A stretch of DNA of 64,000 nucleotides from Leclercia pneumoniae. GTDB lineage: Bacteria; Pseudomonadota; Gammaproteobacteria; Enterobacterales; Enterobacteriaceae. The notes under the pieces were generated by a model. It searched no databases. It was not told the DNA's origin and was given only the letters and a program-made list of their open reading frames with translations. The stretch is taken from assembly GCF_017348915.1 (NCBI RefSeq), contig NZ_CP071383.1, forward strand, positions 4,278,001 through 4,342,000, in the 5' to 3' direction. Both the position numbers and the translations under genes were made by a program. Positions 25,644 through 36,255 of this stretch are shown piece by piece (positions within the stretch are counted from its first letter, which is position 1; the number at the start of each line of letters is the position of its first letter).

Positions 25644-26534
25644 ATGTCAGCAATCGCATTTATCGGTTTAGGGCAGATGGGCGCGCCAATGGCGAAGAAT
25701 CTGCTGAAGCACGACCATTCGCTTTGCGTCTTCGACGTGAACCCGCAGGCCGTACAGGCGCTGGTGGAGTGCGGCGCGCAGGCAGCACAAACGCCTGAAC
25801 AGGCAGCAAGAGGGGCCGAGTTTGTCATCACCATGCTGCCAAACGGCGACCTGGTGCGCTCGGTGCTCTTTGGCGAGCAGGGCGTGTGTGAAGGGTTATC
25901 CCGCGACGCGCTGGTCATTGATATGTCCACCATTCACCCGCTGCAAACCGACGCCCTGATCGGCGAAATGGCTGAGTCAGGTTTCAGCATGATGGACGTT
26001 CCCGTCGGACGCACCTCTGACCATGCCATCGCCGGGACATTGCTCCTGCTGGCAGGCGGCACGGCGCAGCAGGTTGAGCGCGCCACCCCAGTGCTGATGG
26101 CGATGGGCAACGAGCTGGTCAATGCGGGCGGTCCGGGCATGGGGATCCGCGTGAAGCTTATTAACAACTACATGAGCATCGCCCTTAACGCGCTTTCCGC
26201 CGAGGCGGCCGTACTGTGTGAAGCGCTCGGCCTCTCCTTCGATGTCGCGCTGAAGGTGATGAGCGGTACACCAGCGGGTAAAGGCCACTTCACCACCTCC
26301 TGGCCGAACAAGGTACTGAAGGGCGATCTTACGCCCGCCTTCATGATCGACCTGGCGCATAAAGATCTGGGGATCGCCCTGGATGTCGCAAACCAGCTGC
26401 ACGTTCCGATGCCGCTGGGTGCCGCCTCCCGCGAGGTCTACAACCAGGCGCGCGCCGCCGGACGCGGGCGCGAAGACTGGACGGCCATTCTTGAACAGGT
26501 TCGCGCATCCGCCGGGCTGAAAAAATCACACTGA
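25644..26534 (+). CDS. yihU: 3-sulfolactaldehyde reductase
   Basis: A 296-residue NAD-dependent beta-hydroxyacid dehydrogenase. The Rossmann motif [13 protein letters not shown] is at residues 8-20, the substrate-binding [11 protein letters not shown] at about 118-128, and the catalytic lysine lies in [10 protein letters not shown]. It reduces sulfolactaldehyde to 2,3-dihydroxypropane-1-sulfonate (DHPS), the excreted end product of the sulfo-EMP pathway. It is the first gene of the plus-strand yihUTSQPO-ompL operon, and GGAGAG precedes the ATG. Confidence 0.95.
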   Translation: MSAIAFIGLGQMGAPMAKNLLKHDHSLCVFDVNPQAVQALVECGAQAAQTPEQAARGAEFVITMLPNGDLVRSVLFGEQGVCEGLSRDALVIDMSTIHPLQTDALIGEMAESGFSMMDVPVGRTSDHAIAGTLLLLAGGTAQQVERATPVLMAMGNELVNAGGPGMGIRVKLINNYMSIALNALSAEAAVLCEALGLSFDVALKVMSGTPAGKGHFTTSWPNKVLKGDLTPAFMIDLAHKDLGIALDVANQLHVPMPLGAASREVYNQARAAGRGREDWTAILEQVRASAGLKKSH

Positions 26535-26551
26535 CAGGAAAGGATTAAGAA

Positions 26552-27427
26552 ATGACGACGTACACCCTGAACGATATCACCCGGCCTTCCGGCGGTTTTG
26601 CAATGCTGGCCGTTGACCAGCGCGAGGCGATGCGCCTGATGTTTGCCGCGGCGGGTGCCCCGGAGCCGGTCAGCGACCAACACCTGACCGATTTTAAGGT
26701 CAACGCGGCCAAAATTCTCTCGCCGTATGCCTCTGCGATCCTGGTCGACCAGCAGTTTTGCTATCGCCAGATCGTCGAGCAGCAGGCGGTGGCCAAAAGC
26801 TGCGCAATGATTGTGGCCGCCGACGAGTTTATTCCGGGGAACGGTATTCCGGTCGACAGCGTGGTGATTGATAAAAATATCGATGCACAGGCGGTTAAAC
26901 GCGACGGCGGCAAGGCGCTGAAACTGCTGGTGCTCTGGCGCAGCGACGAAGATCCGCAGCAGCGTCTGGAGATGGTGAAGGCGTTTAACCGGCTGTGTCA
27001 CGACAACGGATTGCTGAGCATTATCGAGCCCGTTGTTCGCCCGCCGCGTCGCGGGGCCACCTTTAACCGCGAACAGGCGATTATCGAGGCGGCAAAAGAG
27101 CTCGGCGACAGCGGTGCCGACCTCTACAAGGTGGAGATGCCCCTGTTCGGCAAAGGTTCTCAGCAGGCGCTACTGACCGCCTCGCAGAAGCTGAACGAGA
27201 ACATCGCCATGCCATGGGTGATCCTCTCCTCCGGCGTGGACGACAAACTCTTCCCCCGCGCGGTACAGGTTGCCATGCAGGCGGGCGCATCCGGTTTCCT
27301 CGCTGGTCGGGCCGTCTGGTCGTCGGTGGTGGGTCTGCCGGACACCGAAATGATGCTTCGCGATATTTCTGTACCCAAACTGCAGCGTTTGGGTGAGATC
27401 GTCGACGAAATGATGGCTCGCCGTTAA
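26552..27427 (+). CDS. yihT: 6-deoxy-6-sulfofructose-1-phosphate aldolase
   Basis: A 291-residue class I (Schiff-base) aldolase of the LacD-like family. The catalytic lysine is Lys193 in [12 protein letters not shown], in line with the E. coli enzyme. The [11 protein letters not shown]-terminal segment is conserved. It cleaves sulfofructose 1-phosphate to dihydroxyacetone phosphate and sulfolactaldehyde; only the former feeds glycolysis. It lies 17 bp behind yihU, with AAAGGA as RBS. Confidence 0.96.
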   Translation: MTTYTLNDITRPSGGFAMLAVDQREAMRLMFAAAGAPEPVSDQHLTDFKVNAAKILSPYASAILVDQQFCYRQIVEQQAVAKSCAMIVAADEFIPGNGIPVDSVVIDKNIDAQAVKRDGGKALKLLVLWRSDEDPQQRLEMVKAFNRLCHDNGLLSIIEPVVRPPRRGATFNREQAIIEAAKELGDSGADLYKVEMPLFGKGSQQALLTASQKLNENIAMPWVILSSGVDDKLFPRAVQVAMQAGASGFLAGRAVWSSVVGLPDTEMMLRDISVPKLQRLGEIVDEMMARR

Positions 27428-27441
27428 GAAAGGAGCTGAAC

Positions 27442-28683
27442 ATGAAATGGTTTAACACCCTGAGCCACAACCGCTGGCTTGAGCAAGAGACCGACCGCAT
27501 TCTCGATTTCGGTAAAAATGCCGCCGTGCCGACCGGCTTCGGCTGGCTGGGCAATAACGGCCAGGTGCGTAGCGATATGGGCACCCACCTGTGGATCACC
27601 GCCCGCATGCTGCACGTTTACGCGGTTGCCGCCAACATGGGGCGTCCTGGCGCGTATGCGCTGGTTGAGCACGGCATCAACGCCCTGAACGGCCCGCTGC
27701 GCGACAGTCAGCACGGCGGCTGGTATGCCTGCGTTAACGATGAGGGCGTGATCGACGCCTCCAAGCAGGGTTATCAGCACTTCTTCGTGCTGCTGGGTGC
27801 GGCAAGCGCCGTCACCACCGGCCACCCGCAGGCGCGCCCGCTTCTCGACGAGGCCATTGCGGTGATCGAGCGCTACTTCTGGAGCGAAGAGGAGCAGATG
27901 TGCCTCGAATCCTGGGACGAAGCGTTCAGCAAGACCGAAGATTACCGCGGCGGTAATGCCAATATGCACGCCGTGGAAGCCTTCCTGATCGTCTATGACG
28001 TGACCCACGATCGTAAATGGCTCGACCGCGCCCTGCGCATTGCCTCGGTGATTATTCACGACGTGGCGCGCAAGGGAGACTATCGCGTTAACGAACATTT
28101 CGACACTCACTGGAACCCGATCCGCGATTACAACATCGATAACCCCGCCCACCGCTTCCGCGCCTACGGCGGCACGCCGGGCCACTGGATCGAGTGGGGC
28201 CGCCTGATGCTGCACCTGCGCGCCGCGCTGGAAGCCCGCTTTGAAACGCCGCCGGAGTGGCTGCTGGAAGATGCGAAAGGCCTGTTCCACGCCACCATCC
28301 GCGATGCCTGGGCGCCCGACGGGGCCGATGGTTTTGTCTACTCCGTGGGCTGGGACGGCAAGCCTATCGTGCGCGAACGCGTGCGCTGGCCGATCGTCGA
28401 GGCGATGGGCACGGCTTATGCGCTCTATACGGTCACCGGCGAGGCGCAGTACGAGGCGTGGTATCAGACGTGGTGGGATTACTGCATCAAATACCTGATG
28501 GATTACGAAAACGGTTCGTGGTGGCAGGAGCTGGATACCAATAACGAAGTGACCACCAAAGTCTGGGACGGCAAGCAGGATATCTATCATCTGCTGCACT
28601 GCCTGGTGATCCCCCGCCTGCCGCTGGCACCGGGCTTAGCCCCTGCCGTCGCCGCCGGTTTGCTGGACAGCCTGGCTAAATAA
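27442..28683 (+). CDS. yihS: Sulfoquinovose isomerase
   Basis: A 413-residue (alpha/alpha)6-barrel isomerase of the AGE/YihS family that converts sulfoquinovose to sulfofructose (and mannose/fructose in vitro). Conserved active-site segments with histidines are visible: [24 protein letters not shown] and [11 protein letters not shown]. It follows yihT by 14 bp with AAAGGAG as RBS. In E. coli the next gene would be yihR, but here yihQ follows after only 16 bp. Confidence 0.96.
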   Translation: MKWFNTLSHNRWLEQETDRILDFGKNAAVPTGFGWLGNNGQVRSDMGTHLWITARMLHVYAVAANMGRPGAYALVEHGINALNGPLRDSQHGGWYACVNDEGVIDASKQGYQHFFVLLGAASAVTTGHPQARPLLDEAIAVIERYFWSEEEQMCLESWDEAFSKTEDYRGGNANMHAVEAFLIVYDVTHDRKWLDRALRIASVIIHDVARKGDYRVNEHFDTHWNPIRDYNIDNPAHRFRAYGGTPGHWIEWGRLMLHLRAALEARFETPPEWLLEDAKGLFHATIRDAWAPDGADGFVYSVGWDGKPIVRERVRWPIVEAMGTAYALYTVTGEAQYEAWYQTWWDYCIKYLMDYENGSWWQELDTNNEVTTKVWDGKQDIYHLLHCLVIPRLPLAPGLAPAVAAGLLDSLAK

Positions 28684-28699
28684 TAAAAACGGAGTTTAT

Positions 28700-30724
28700 A
28701 TGCGTACCCTACACAATATTGATTTAAAGAATACTGAAACAGGTTTCACCCTGCGCTGGCAGGACCGCCTTATTATCTCCCACTCCGCCGATGCGCCCTG
28801 CCTGTGGATTGGTGCGGGTGAGGCAGATATTGAGATGTTTCGCGGCAACTTCAGCATCAAAGACAACCTGAATGAGAAGATCGCGCTGACCGAAGCTACG
28901 GTTACGCAGCAAGAGGCGGGCTGGGCGATCCGCTTCACCCGCGGCGACACGGTGAGCGCCACGCTGCGGATCGGTGTGGATGCAGAAGGTCGCCTGGAAC
29001 TCAGGCTGCAAAACGACGCCACCAGCCATAACCGCATCTGGCTGCGGCTGGCAGCGCAGCCAGAGGATCATATCTACGGCTGCGGGGAGCAGTTCTCCTA
29101 CTTTGACCTGCGCGGCAAGCCGTTCCCATTGTGGACCAGCGAGCAGGGCGTGGGGCGTAACAAGCAAACTTACGTCACCTGGCAGGCCGACTGCAAAGAG
29201 AACGCCGGGGGCGACTACTACTGGACCTTCTTCCCGCAGCCCACCTTTGTGAGCACCCAGAAGTACTACTGCCACGTCGATAACAGCTGCTACATGAACT
29301 TCGACTTCAGCGCGCCGGACTACCATGAGCTGGCTTTCTGGGAAGATAACGCCACGCTGCGCTTCGAATGTGCAGAAACCTACGTCGATCTGCTAGAAAA
29401 ACTCACCGCCCTGCTGGGCCGTCAGCCGGAACTGCCGGACTGGGTTTACGATGGCGTGACGCTCGGCATTCAGGGCGGCACCGACGTGTGTCAGCAGAAG
29501 CTCGACGTCATGCGTAACGGCGGCGTGAAGGTGAACGGCATCTGGGCGCAGGACTGGTCCGGCATTCGCATGACCTCCTTCGGCAAACGCGTGATGTGGA
29601 ACTGGAAGTGGAACAGCGAGCTTTATCCGCAGCTGGATACCCGCATTCCGCAATGGAAACAGGAAGGCGTGCAGTTCCTCTCCTACATCAACCCGTACGT
29701 CGCCAGCGATCGCGACCTGTGCGAAGAAGCAGCGAAACGCGGCTATCTGACCAAAAACGCCGAGGGTAAGGATTACCACGTCGAATTCGGCGAGTTTTAC
29801 GCGGGCGTTATCGACCTGACCAACCCCGAAGCCTATGACTGGTACAAAGAGGTCATCAAAAAGAACCTGATCGAACTGGGCTGCGGCGGCTGGATGGCCG
29901 ATTTCGGCGAGTATCTGCCGACCGACACCTTCCTGCATAACGGCGTAAGCGCGGAAATTATGCATAACGCCTGGCCTGCGCTGTGGGCGAAGTGTAACTA
30001 CGAGGCGCTGGAGGAGACCGGCAAGCTTGGCGAGATCCTGTTCTTTATGCGCGCGGGCTATACCGGCAGCCAGAAGCACTCGGTGATGATGTGGGCGGGC
30101 GATCAGAACGTCGACTGGAGCCTCGACGATGGCCTGGCCTCGGTTGTTCCCGCGGCGCTCTCGCTGGCGATGACCGGCCACGGCCTGCACCACAGCGATA
30201 TCGGCGGTTATACCACGCTGTTCGGGATGAAGCGCAGCAAAGAGCTGCTGCTGCGCTGGTGCGATTTCAGCGCCTTCACACCGATGATGCGTACCCACGA
30301 AGGTAACCGCCCTGGCGATAACTGGCAGTTCGACGCCGACGCCGAAACCATCGCCCACTTCGCGCGGATGACCACGGTCTTCACCACGCTGAAGCCGTAT
30401 ATCAAAGCCGCGGTTGCGCAGAACGCTAAAACGGGCCTGCCGGTGATGCGCCCGCTGTTCCTGCACTACGAAGACGACGCGCGCGCCTACACGCTGAAGT
30501 ATCAATACCTGCTTGGCCGCGATCTGCTGGTGGCACCCGTTCACGAAGAGGGCCGCACCGACTGGATCCTCTACCTGCCACAGGACACCTGGGTGAATGC
30601 CTGGACGGGAGAAACCTGTCAGGGCGGTGACGTGACCGTCGAAGCCCCGCTCGGCAAAACTCCGGTCTTCTATCGCCAGCAAAGCGAATGGGCAGATCTG
30701 TTTAGCACCTTACGTCATATCTGA
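28700..30724 (+). CDS. yihQ: Sulfoquinovosidase, GH31
   Basis: A 674-residue retaining alpha-glycosidase that releases sulfoquinovose from sulfoquinovosyl glycerol or diacylglycerol. The residues defining sulfonate specificity in E. coli YihQ are all present four positions earlier: Gln284 and Trp286 in IWAQDW, Arg297 and Trp300 in FGKRVMW. The nucleophile Asp401 lies in WMADFGEY, and the acid/base Asp468 in MMWAGDQNVDW. The enzyme has no signal peptide, so it acts in the cytoplasm after import by YihO/YihP. Confidence 0.97.
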   Translation: MRTLHNIDLKNTETGFTLRWQDRLIISHSADAPCLWIGAGEADIEMFRGNFSIKDNLNEKIALTEATVTQQEAGWAIRFTRGDTVSATLRIGVDAEGRLELRLQNDATSHNRIWLRLAAQPEDHIYGCGEQFSYFDLRGKPFPLWTSEQGVGRNKQTYVTWQADCKENAGGDYYWTFFPQPTFVSTQKYYCHVDNSCYMNFDFSAPDYHELAFWEDNATLRFECAETYVDLLEKLTALLGRQPELPDWVYDGVTLGIQGGTDVCQQKLDVMRNGGVKVNGIWAQDWSGIRMTSFGKRVMWNWKWNSELYPQLDTRIPQWKQEGVQFLSYINPYVASDRDLCEEAAKRGYLTKNAEGKDYHVEFGEFYAGVIDLTNPEAYDWYKEVIKKNLIELGCGGWMADFGEYLPTDTFLHNGVSAEIMHNAWPALWAKCNYEALEETGKLGEILFFMRAGYTGSQKHSVMMWAGDQNVDWSLDDGLASVVPAALSLAMTGHGLHHSDIGGYTTLFGMKRSKELLLRWCDFSAFTPMMRTHEGNRPGDNWQFDADAETIAHFARMTTVFTTLKPYIKAAVAQNAKTGLPVMRPLFLHYEDDARAYTLKYQYLLGRDLLVAPVHEEGRTDWILYLPQDTWVNAWTGETCQGGDVTVEAPLGKTPVFYRQQSEWADLFSTLRHI

Positions 30725-30732
30725 TAAGGCTC

Positions 30733-30754
30733 GCCCGCAGGGAGACCTGCGGGC
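30733..30754 (+). promoter_or_regulatory. Intercistronic hairpin before yihP
   Basis: A perfect 9-bp stem, GCCCGCAGG (30733-30741) and CCTGCGGGC (30746-30754), with a GAGA (GNRA) tetraloop lies between yihQ and the yihP RBS. No T-run follows, so it is probably an mRNA-stability or processing element rather than a terminator. Confidence 0.6.
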
Positions 30755-30769
30755 AGACGGAGAACAATA

Positions 30770-32152
30770 ATGAGTCAACATACTTCTGATCCGGCAACCC
30801 TACGCCTGCCGTTTAAAGAAAAACTCGCCTACGGGATGGGCGATCTCGGCTCTAACATCCTGCTGGATATCGGCACGCTGTACCTGCTGAAGTTTTATAC
30901 CGACGTGCTGGGCCTGCCTGGCACCTACGGCGGCATTATCTTCCTGATCGCCAAGTTCTTTACCGCCTTTACCGATATGGGCACCGGGATCATGCTCGAC
31001 TCCCAGCGCAAGATCGGGCCGAAGGGCAAATTCCGCCCGTTCGTGCTCTATGCGGCGTTTCCGGTCACGCTGCTGGCGATTGCAAACTTCGTCGGCACGC
31101 CGTTTGAGATAACCGGCAAAACGGTGATGGCGACGGTGCTGTTCATGCTGTACGGCCTGTTCTTCAGCATGATGAACTGCTCTTACGGCGCCATGGTACC
31201 CGCCATTACCAAAAACCCGGACGAGCGCGCCGCGCTGGCGGCCTGGCGTCAGGGCGGCGCGACGCTGGGCCTGCTGCTGTGTACCGTCGGCTTTGTCCCG
31301 GTGATGAACCTGATTGAAGGCAACGATCAGCTGGGCTATATCTTTGCCGCCACCCTCTTCTCGCTGTTCGGGCTGTTCTTTATGTGGTGGTGCTATAAGG
31401 GCGTGACCGAGCGCTACGTCGAGGCGCAGCCCGCTAACCCCGCACAAAAGCCGGGCCTGCTACAGTCGTTTCGCGCCATCGCCGGCAACCGCCCGCTGTT
31501 TATTCTCTGCATTGCCAACCTCTGCACGCTGGGGGCCTTTAACGTCAAACTCGCCATCCAGGTCTACTACACGCAGTACGTGCTGAACGACCCGATCCTG
31601 CTGTCGTACATGGGCTTCTTCAGCATGGGTTGTATTTTTATCGGCGTGTTTATGATGCCCGGCGCGGTGCGTCGCTTCGGTAAGAAAAAGGTCTACATCA
31701 GCGGGCTGATGATTTGGGTGGCCGGCGATCTGCTCAACTACTTCTTCGGCGGCGGCTCGGTGAGCTTTGTGGCGTTCTCATGCCTGGCGTTCTTCGGCTC
31801 CGCGTTTGTGAACAGCCTGAACTGGGCGCTGGTGTCCGATACCGTGGAGTACGGCGAGTGGCGCACCGGCGTGCGCTCCGAAGGGACGGTCTATACCGGG
31901 TTTACCTTCTTCCGTAAGGTCTCCCAGGCGCTGGCAGGCTTTTTCCCGGGGATCATGCTGACGCAAATCGGCTATGTGCCCAACGTGGTGCAGTCTGCCG
32001 GAACGGTTGAAGGGCTACGGCAGCTGATATTTATCTACCCGAGTCTGCTGGCGGTCATCACCATCGTGGCGATGGGCTGCTTCTACAACCTCAACGAGAA
32101 GATGTATGTGCGCATCGTGGAAGAAATTGAGCTGCGCAAACGTACGGCCTGA
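30770..32152 (+). CDS. yihP: Sulfoquinovose/DHPS transporter YihP (GPH family)
   Basis: A 460-residue 12-helix glycoside-pentoside-hexuronide:cation symporter (MelB-like). The KLAYGMGDLGSNI start and the cytoplasmic loop motif DSQRKIGPKGKFRPFVLY are family hallmarks. It is called YihP from its position directly after yihQ. The two operon permeases are thought to import sulfoquinovose or its glycerol glycoside and to export DHPS; which does which is unsettled and the sequence does not decide. It is close in sequence to the following yihO. Confidence 0.9.
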   Translation: MSQHTSDPATLRLPFKEKLAYGMGDLGSNILLDIGTLYLLKFYTDVLGLPGTYGGIIFLIAKFFTAFTDMGTGIMLDSQRKIGPKGKFRPFVLYAAFPVTLLAIANFVGTPFEITGKTVMATVLFMLYGLFFSMMNCSYGAMVPAITKNPDERAALAAWRQGGATLGLLLCTVGFVPVMNLIEGNDQLGYIFAATLFSLFGLFFMWWCYKGVTERYVEAQPANPAQKPGLLQSFRAIAGNRPLFILCIANLCTLGAFNVKLAIQVYYTQYVLNDPILLSYMGFFSMGCIFIGVFMMPGAVRRFGKKKVYISGLMIWVAGDLLNYFFGGGSVSFVAFSCLAFFGSAFVNSLNWALVSDTVEYGEWRTGVRSEGTVYTGFTFFRKVSQALAGFFPGIMLTQIGYVPNVVQSAGTVEGLRQLIFIYPSLLAVITIVAMGCFYNLNEKMYVRIVEEIELRKRTA

Positions 32153-32163
32153 ATGACTTGAGC

Positions 32164-32183
32164 GCGCGCCCTGCGGGACGCGC
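32164..32183 (+). promoter_or_regulatory. Intercistronic hairpin before yihO
   Basis: GCGCG-CCC (32164-32171) pairs with GGG-A-CGCGC (32175-32183) through one bulged A and a TGC loop, between yihP and the yihO RBS (GAGGA). It is similar in position to the hairpin before yihP, and no T-run follows. Confidence 0.5.
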
Positions 32184-32195
32184 AGAGGATCGACC

Positions 32196-33620
32196 ATGAC
32201 ACATACTCCTGATCCGTTAACCCTGAAGCTGAGCCTGCGCGAGAAGTGCGCCTATGGGATGGGCGATTTTGGCTCGAATCTGATGCTCTGTATCGGCACG
32301 TTGTATCTGCTGAAGTTTTACACCGATGAGCTGGGCATGCCCGCCTTCTATGGCGGCATTATTTTCCTGGTCGCGAAGTTTTTTACCGCCTTTACCGACA
32401 TGCTGACCGGGGTGCTGCTGGATTCCCGGCGTCATATCGGCGCGAGGGGCAAATTCCGGCCATTCATTCTGTATGCCTCTGTGCCGGTGGCGCTGGTTGC
32501 CACGGCGCAGTTTATGGCCAACGATTTTAGCCTGACGGTGAAAACGGCCCTCGCCACCGTGCTCTTTATGATGTTCGGCCTGTGCTATAGCCTGATGAAC
32601 TGCTCTTACGGCGCGATGGTTCCGGCCATCACCAAAAACCCGAACGAGCGGGCGCAGCTTGCGGCATGGCGTCAGGGCGGCGCGACGGTGGGGCTGTTAC
32701 TTTGCACCGTCGGCTTTATGCCCATTCAGGCGCTGTTCGTCAGCCAGCCCTCCCTCGGCTATCTGGTGGCCGCACTGGTGTTTGTCACCGGCGGTTTGTT
32801 CTGCATGTGGTGGTGCTACAGCGGCGTAAAAGAGCGGTATGTCGAGATCTCGCCCGATCACCATAAACCCGGGATCCTGAAGTCCTTCTGCGCCATCTTT
32901 CGCAATCCACCGCTGCTGGTGCTGTGCATTGCTAACCTCTGCACCCTGGCGGCGTTTAACATCAAGCTGGCGATTCAGGTCTATTACACCCAGTACGTGC
33001 TTAACGATCTGCATTTGCTGTCGTGGATGGGCTTTTTCAGCATGGGCTGCATTCTGATTGGCGTGTTTCTGGTGCCCGGTGCCGTAAAACGCTTTGGCAA
33101 GAAGCCGGTTTATCTGGGCGGACTGGCGCTGTGGGCAGTGGGCGACGTGCTGAACTTCTTCTGGGGGACCAGCTCGCTGCTATTCGTGCTCTTTTCCTGC
33201 ATGGCCTTTTTCGGCACGGCGTTTGTGAACAGCCTGAACTGGGCGCTGGTGCCGGATACTGTAGATTACGGCGAGTGGAAAACGGGGATTCGCGCCGAAG
33301 GGTCGGTCTATACCGGCTATACCTTCTCACGCAAAATCTCCGCCGCCCTCGCCGGGTTCCTGCCGGGCATTATGTTGACGCAGATTGGGTATATACCTCA
33401 TGCCGTGCAGAGCGCGGGCACGCTGCTGGGATTGCGTCAGCTTATTTTCCTCTGGCCGTGCGGCCTGGCGATTGTTGCCGCCGTGACCATGGGGCTGTTT
33501 TATAAACTCAACGAAACGCGCTTCGCGTTAATTATCGAGGAGATTGGAAAGCGGAAAAAACAGTCAGGGAATACCCCTGAGACAACCCCTAATAATAAAG
33601 CGTCAGCAGTCACTTTATAA
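32196..33620 (+). CDS. yihO: Sulfoquinovose transporter YihO (GPH family)
   Basis: A 474-residue GPH-family symporter, paralogous to YihP over its length (shared CAYGMGDFGSNLM start, RGKFRPFILYASVPVAL loop and NSLNWALVPDTVDYGEW segment). The C-terminus is a polar tail with Lys-rich and Thr/Asn-rich residues (after EEIGKRKKQ) that YihP lacks. It is named YihO from operon order, the permease next to ompL as in E. coli. It is located in the inner membrane. Confidence 0.9.
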   Translation: MTHTPDPLTLKLSLREKCAYGMGDFGSNLMLCIGTLYLLKFYTDELGMPAFYGGIIFLVAKFFTAFTDMLTGVLLDSRRHIGARGKFRPFILYASVPVALVATAQFMANDFSLTVKTALATVLFMMFGLCYSLMNCSYGAMVPAITKNPNERAQLAAWRQGGATVGLLLCTVGFMPIQALFVSQPSLGYLVAALVFVTGGLFCMWWCYSGVKERYVEISPDHHKPGILKSFCAIFRNPPLLVLCIANLCTLAAFNIKLAIQVYYTQYVLNDLHLLSWMGFFSMGCILIGVFLVPGAVKRFGKKPVYLGGLALWAVGDVLNFFWGTSSLLFVLFSCMAFFGTAFVNSLNWALVPDTVDYGEWKTGIRAEGSVYTGYTFSRKISAALAGFLPGIMLTQIGYIPHAVQSAGTLLGLRQLIFLWPCGLAIVAAVTMGLFYKLNETRFALIIEEIGKRKKQSGNTPETTPNNKASAVTL

Positions 33621-33694
33621 CAATAAATCCGGCCCGCAGTTCCTTCCTAATAATCAGGAGGGAGGCCTTTCTGTACTTGATACATGGACAAATT

Positions 33695-34381
33695 ATGAAA
33701 AGAATCATCACTGTACTGATTGTGTCGTCTGTGTCCTGCCCGGTATTTGCCGGGGCGTATGTTGAAACCCGCGAAGCCTACAATACGGCCTCTGAGCTGC
33801 ACGAGGTGATCCTGCGCGCGGGATATAACTTCGATATGGGCGCGGGGCTGATGTTCACCAACGCCTATAACGTGGGGAAATGGGACGAACTCAAGCACAG
33901 CTATAACGAAATAGAGGGGTGGTACCCGCTCTTTAAACCGACCGACAAACTCACCTTTCAGCCCGGCGGCCTGATTAACGACAGTAGTGCCGGTTCGGGT
34001 GGTGCCCTTTATTTTGACACTAACTATAAATTCACGGACGGGTTTAATCTGACGTTCCGCTATCGCTATAACCATAATAATTACGATACGCCGGACGATA
34101 ACGGGCTAATGGATAAGAATGACACGCACGAATTCGCCAACTACTGGAATTTCAGGCTTACGGATGCGTTTTTCTACACCTTTGAACCGCACTATTTTCA
34201 GCGGGTGAATGATTACCACAGCAAAAACGGCAAGGATCATCATTGGGAAATAACGAATAAGTTCAGCTATAAGCTCGACAGAAACTGGCTGCCGTATCTC
34301 GAACTTCAGTGGCTGGATAGATGGAATGATTACAACCGGGAGCAGTATCGAATCCGTCTGGGATTACGCTACGCGTTCTAA
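33695..34381 (+). CDS. ompL: OmpL outer-membrane porin (KdgM family)
   Basis: A 228-residue small monomeric porin. The signal peptide (MKRIITVLIVSSVSCPVFA) is followed by a 12-strand barrel of the KdgM type ending in the C-terminal aromatic LGLRYAF required for outer-membrane insertion. The ATG at 33695 is preferred to a TTG six codons upstream because it gives a standard signal peptide. As the last gene of the sulfoquinovose operon it probably lets sulfoquinovosyl glycerol cross the outer membrane. The hairpin at 34383-34413 ends the transcript. Confidence 0.92.
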   Translation: MKRIITVLIVSSVSCPVFAGAYVETREAYNTASELHEVILRAGYNFDMGAGLMFTNAYNVGKWDELKHSYNEIEGWYPLFKPTDKLTFQPGGLINDSSAGSGGALYFDTNYKFTDGFNLTFRYRYNHNNYDTPDDNGLMDKNDTHEFANYWNFRLTDAFFYTFEPHYFQRVNDYHSKNGKDHHWEITNKFSYKLDRNWLPYLELQWLDRWNDYNREQYRIRLGLRYAF

Positions 34382-34382
34382 T

Positions 34383-34413
34383 AAAAAAGCCGCTGATCTC
34401 TCAGCGGCTTTTT
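34383..34413. terminator. Bidirectional terminator between ompL and typA
   Basis: A perfect 9-bp stem, AGCCGCTGA (34388-34396) and TCAGCGGCT (34401-34409), with a TCTC loop has six A before it and five T after it. It can therefore stop both ompL and the convergent typA. Confidence 0.92.
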
Positions 34414-34431
34414 AGTGTCCGTTAGTGAAGA

Positions 34432-36255
34432 TTAATCTTCTTTCGGACCGCGCATTGCGCGTTTACGATCGTTCTCAGTCAGGTGACGTTTACGGATACG
34501 AATTGACTGTGGAGTCACTTCTACCAGTTCGTCATCATCGATGAACTCCAGAGCTTGCTCCAGGGTCATCTTGATCGGTGGAACCAGAACCGTCGCTTCG
34601 TCAGTACCGGACGCACGCATGTTGGTCAGTTTCTTACCGGTCAGGCAGTTTACAGTCAGGTCGTTAGAACGACTGTGAATACCGATGATCTGGCCTTCAT
34701 AAACTTCCGCACCGTGACCCAGGAACAGCTTACCGCGGTCCTGCAGGCTGAACAGGGCGAACGCAACCGCTTTACCCTGACCGTTAGAGATCAGAACGCC
34801 GTTGTTACGCTGGCCAACGTCGCCTGGACGAACGTCGTCGTAGTGGCTGAAGGTGGAGTACAGCAGACCGGTACCTGAAGTCATGGTCATGAACTCAGAA
34901 CGGAAGCCGATCAGGCCACGGCTTGGGATCACGTAGTCGAGACGTACGCGGCCTTTGCCATCTGGATTCATGTTTTTCAGGTCGCCTTTACGCTCACCCA
35001 GAGCCTGCATGACAGAACCCTGGTGCTGCTCTTCAACGTCCAGCGTCACGTTTTCGAACGGCTCTTGTTTACGGCCGTCGATTTCGCGGAAGATAACTTT
35101 CGGACGGGAAACCGCCATTTCGAAACCTTCACGACGCATGTTTTCGATCAGAACTGACAAGTGCAGCTCACCACGACCGGAAACGCGGAAGGCGTCCGCA
35201 TCAGGGGTCTCTTCAACGCGCAGCGCAACGTTGTGCACCAGCTCTTTGTTCAGGCGGTCAAGGATCTGACGAGAGGTAACGAACTTACCTTCTTTACCAC
35301 AGAATGGAGAGGTGTTGACGTTGAAGAACATAGATACAGTCGGTTCATCAACGGACAGGGCTGGCAGCGCTTCAACTTTCTGCGGATCGCAGATAGTGTC
35401 GGAGATGTTCAGCTCGCCCAGACCGGTGATGGCAATGATATCGCCAGCTTCAGCGATATCGCTATCGATACGCTCCAGACCCAGGTGAGTCAGCACTTTG
35501 CCCACTTTACCGTTACGGGTTTTGCCTTCGCTATCGATGATAGTAACTTGCTGGTTAGGCTTAACTTTACCGCGCTTGATACGACCAATGCCGATAACGC
35601 CAACGTAGTTGTTGTAATCGAGCTGAGAGATCTGCATCTGCAGGGTGCCGTCGAGATCAACGTTTGGTGCAGGAACACGGTCAACAATTGTCTGATACAG
35701 CGGGGTCATGTCTTCCGCCATATCTTCGTGGTCCAGACCTGCAATACCGTTCAGCGCGGAAGCGTAAACGATAGGGAAGTCCAGCTGCTCGTCGGTCGCG
35801 TCGAGGTTAACGAACAGGTCGAATACCTGATCTACAACCCAGTCAGGACGCGCGCCAGGACGGTCAACTTTGTTGATAACAACAATTGGCTTCAGACCAT
35901 GGGCGAACGCCTTTTTGGTCACAAAGCGCGTCTGCGGCATTGGGCCATCCATTGCGTCAACGACCAGCAGAACGGAGTCTACCATGGACATTACACGCTC
36001 AACTTCACCGCCGAAGTCGGCGTGGCCTGGGGTATCAACGATGTTGATACGGTAGTCATTCCATTTGATGGCGGTGTTTTTGGCGAGGATGGTAATCCCA
36101 CGCTCTTTCTCCAAATCGTTGGAGTCCATCACACGCTCTTGAGTTTCGGCACGAGCATCAAACGTACCGGACTGCTGCAGCAGCTTATCAACCAGGGTAG
36201 TTTTACCATGGTCAACGTGCGCGATGATGGCGATGTTACGCAAATTTTCGATCAC
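34432..36255 (-). CDS. typA: Ribosome-associated translational GTPase TypA/BipA
   Basis: A 607-residue GTPase of the elongation-factor superfamily, the same length as in E. coli. The G1 motif [10 protein letters not shown]3 [13 protein letters not shown] and G4 NKVD lie in the first 130 residues, followed by EF-G-like domains and the C-terminal domain unique to BipA. It acts in 50S assembly and stress or cold adaptation. In E. coli yihLMN separate typA from ompL; here they are absent and the two genes are convergent neighbours. Confidence 0.98.
   Translation of the reverse strand: MIENLRNIAIIAHVDHGKTTLVDKLLQQSGTFDARAETQERVMDSNDLEKERGITILAKNTAIKWNDYRINIVDTPGHADFGGEVERVMSMVDSVLLVVDAMDGPMPQTRFVTKKAFAHGLKPIVVINKVDRPGARPDWVVDQVFDLFVNLDATDEQLDFPIVYASALNGIAGLDHEDMAEDMTPLYQTIVDRVPAPNVDLDGTLQMQISQLDYNNYVGVIGIGRIKRGKVKPNQQVTIIDSEGKTRNGKVGKVLTHLGLERIDSDIAEAGDIIAITGLGELNISDTICDPQKVEALPALSVDEPTVSMFFNVNTSPFCGKEGKFVTSRQILDRLNKELVHNVALRVEETPDADAFRVSGRGELHLSVLIENMRREGFEMAVSRPKVIFREIDGRKQEPFENVTLDVEEQHQGSVMQALGERKGDLKNMNPDGKGRVRLDYVIPSRGLIGFRSEFMTMTSGTGLLYSTFSHYDDVRPGDVGQRNNGVLISNGQGKAVAFALFSLQDRGKLFLGHGAEVYEGQIIGIHSRSNDLTVNCLTGKKLTNMRASGTDEATVLVPPIKMTLEQALEFIDDDELVEVTPQSIRIRKRHLTENDRKRAMRGPKED

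Noticed and set aside
27424-28599. 391-codon open frame antisense to yihS
   Set aside because: It is a shadow of the real gene on the plus strand; low-complexity composition.
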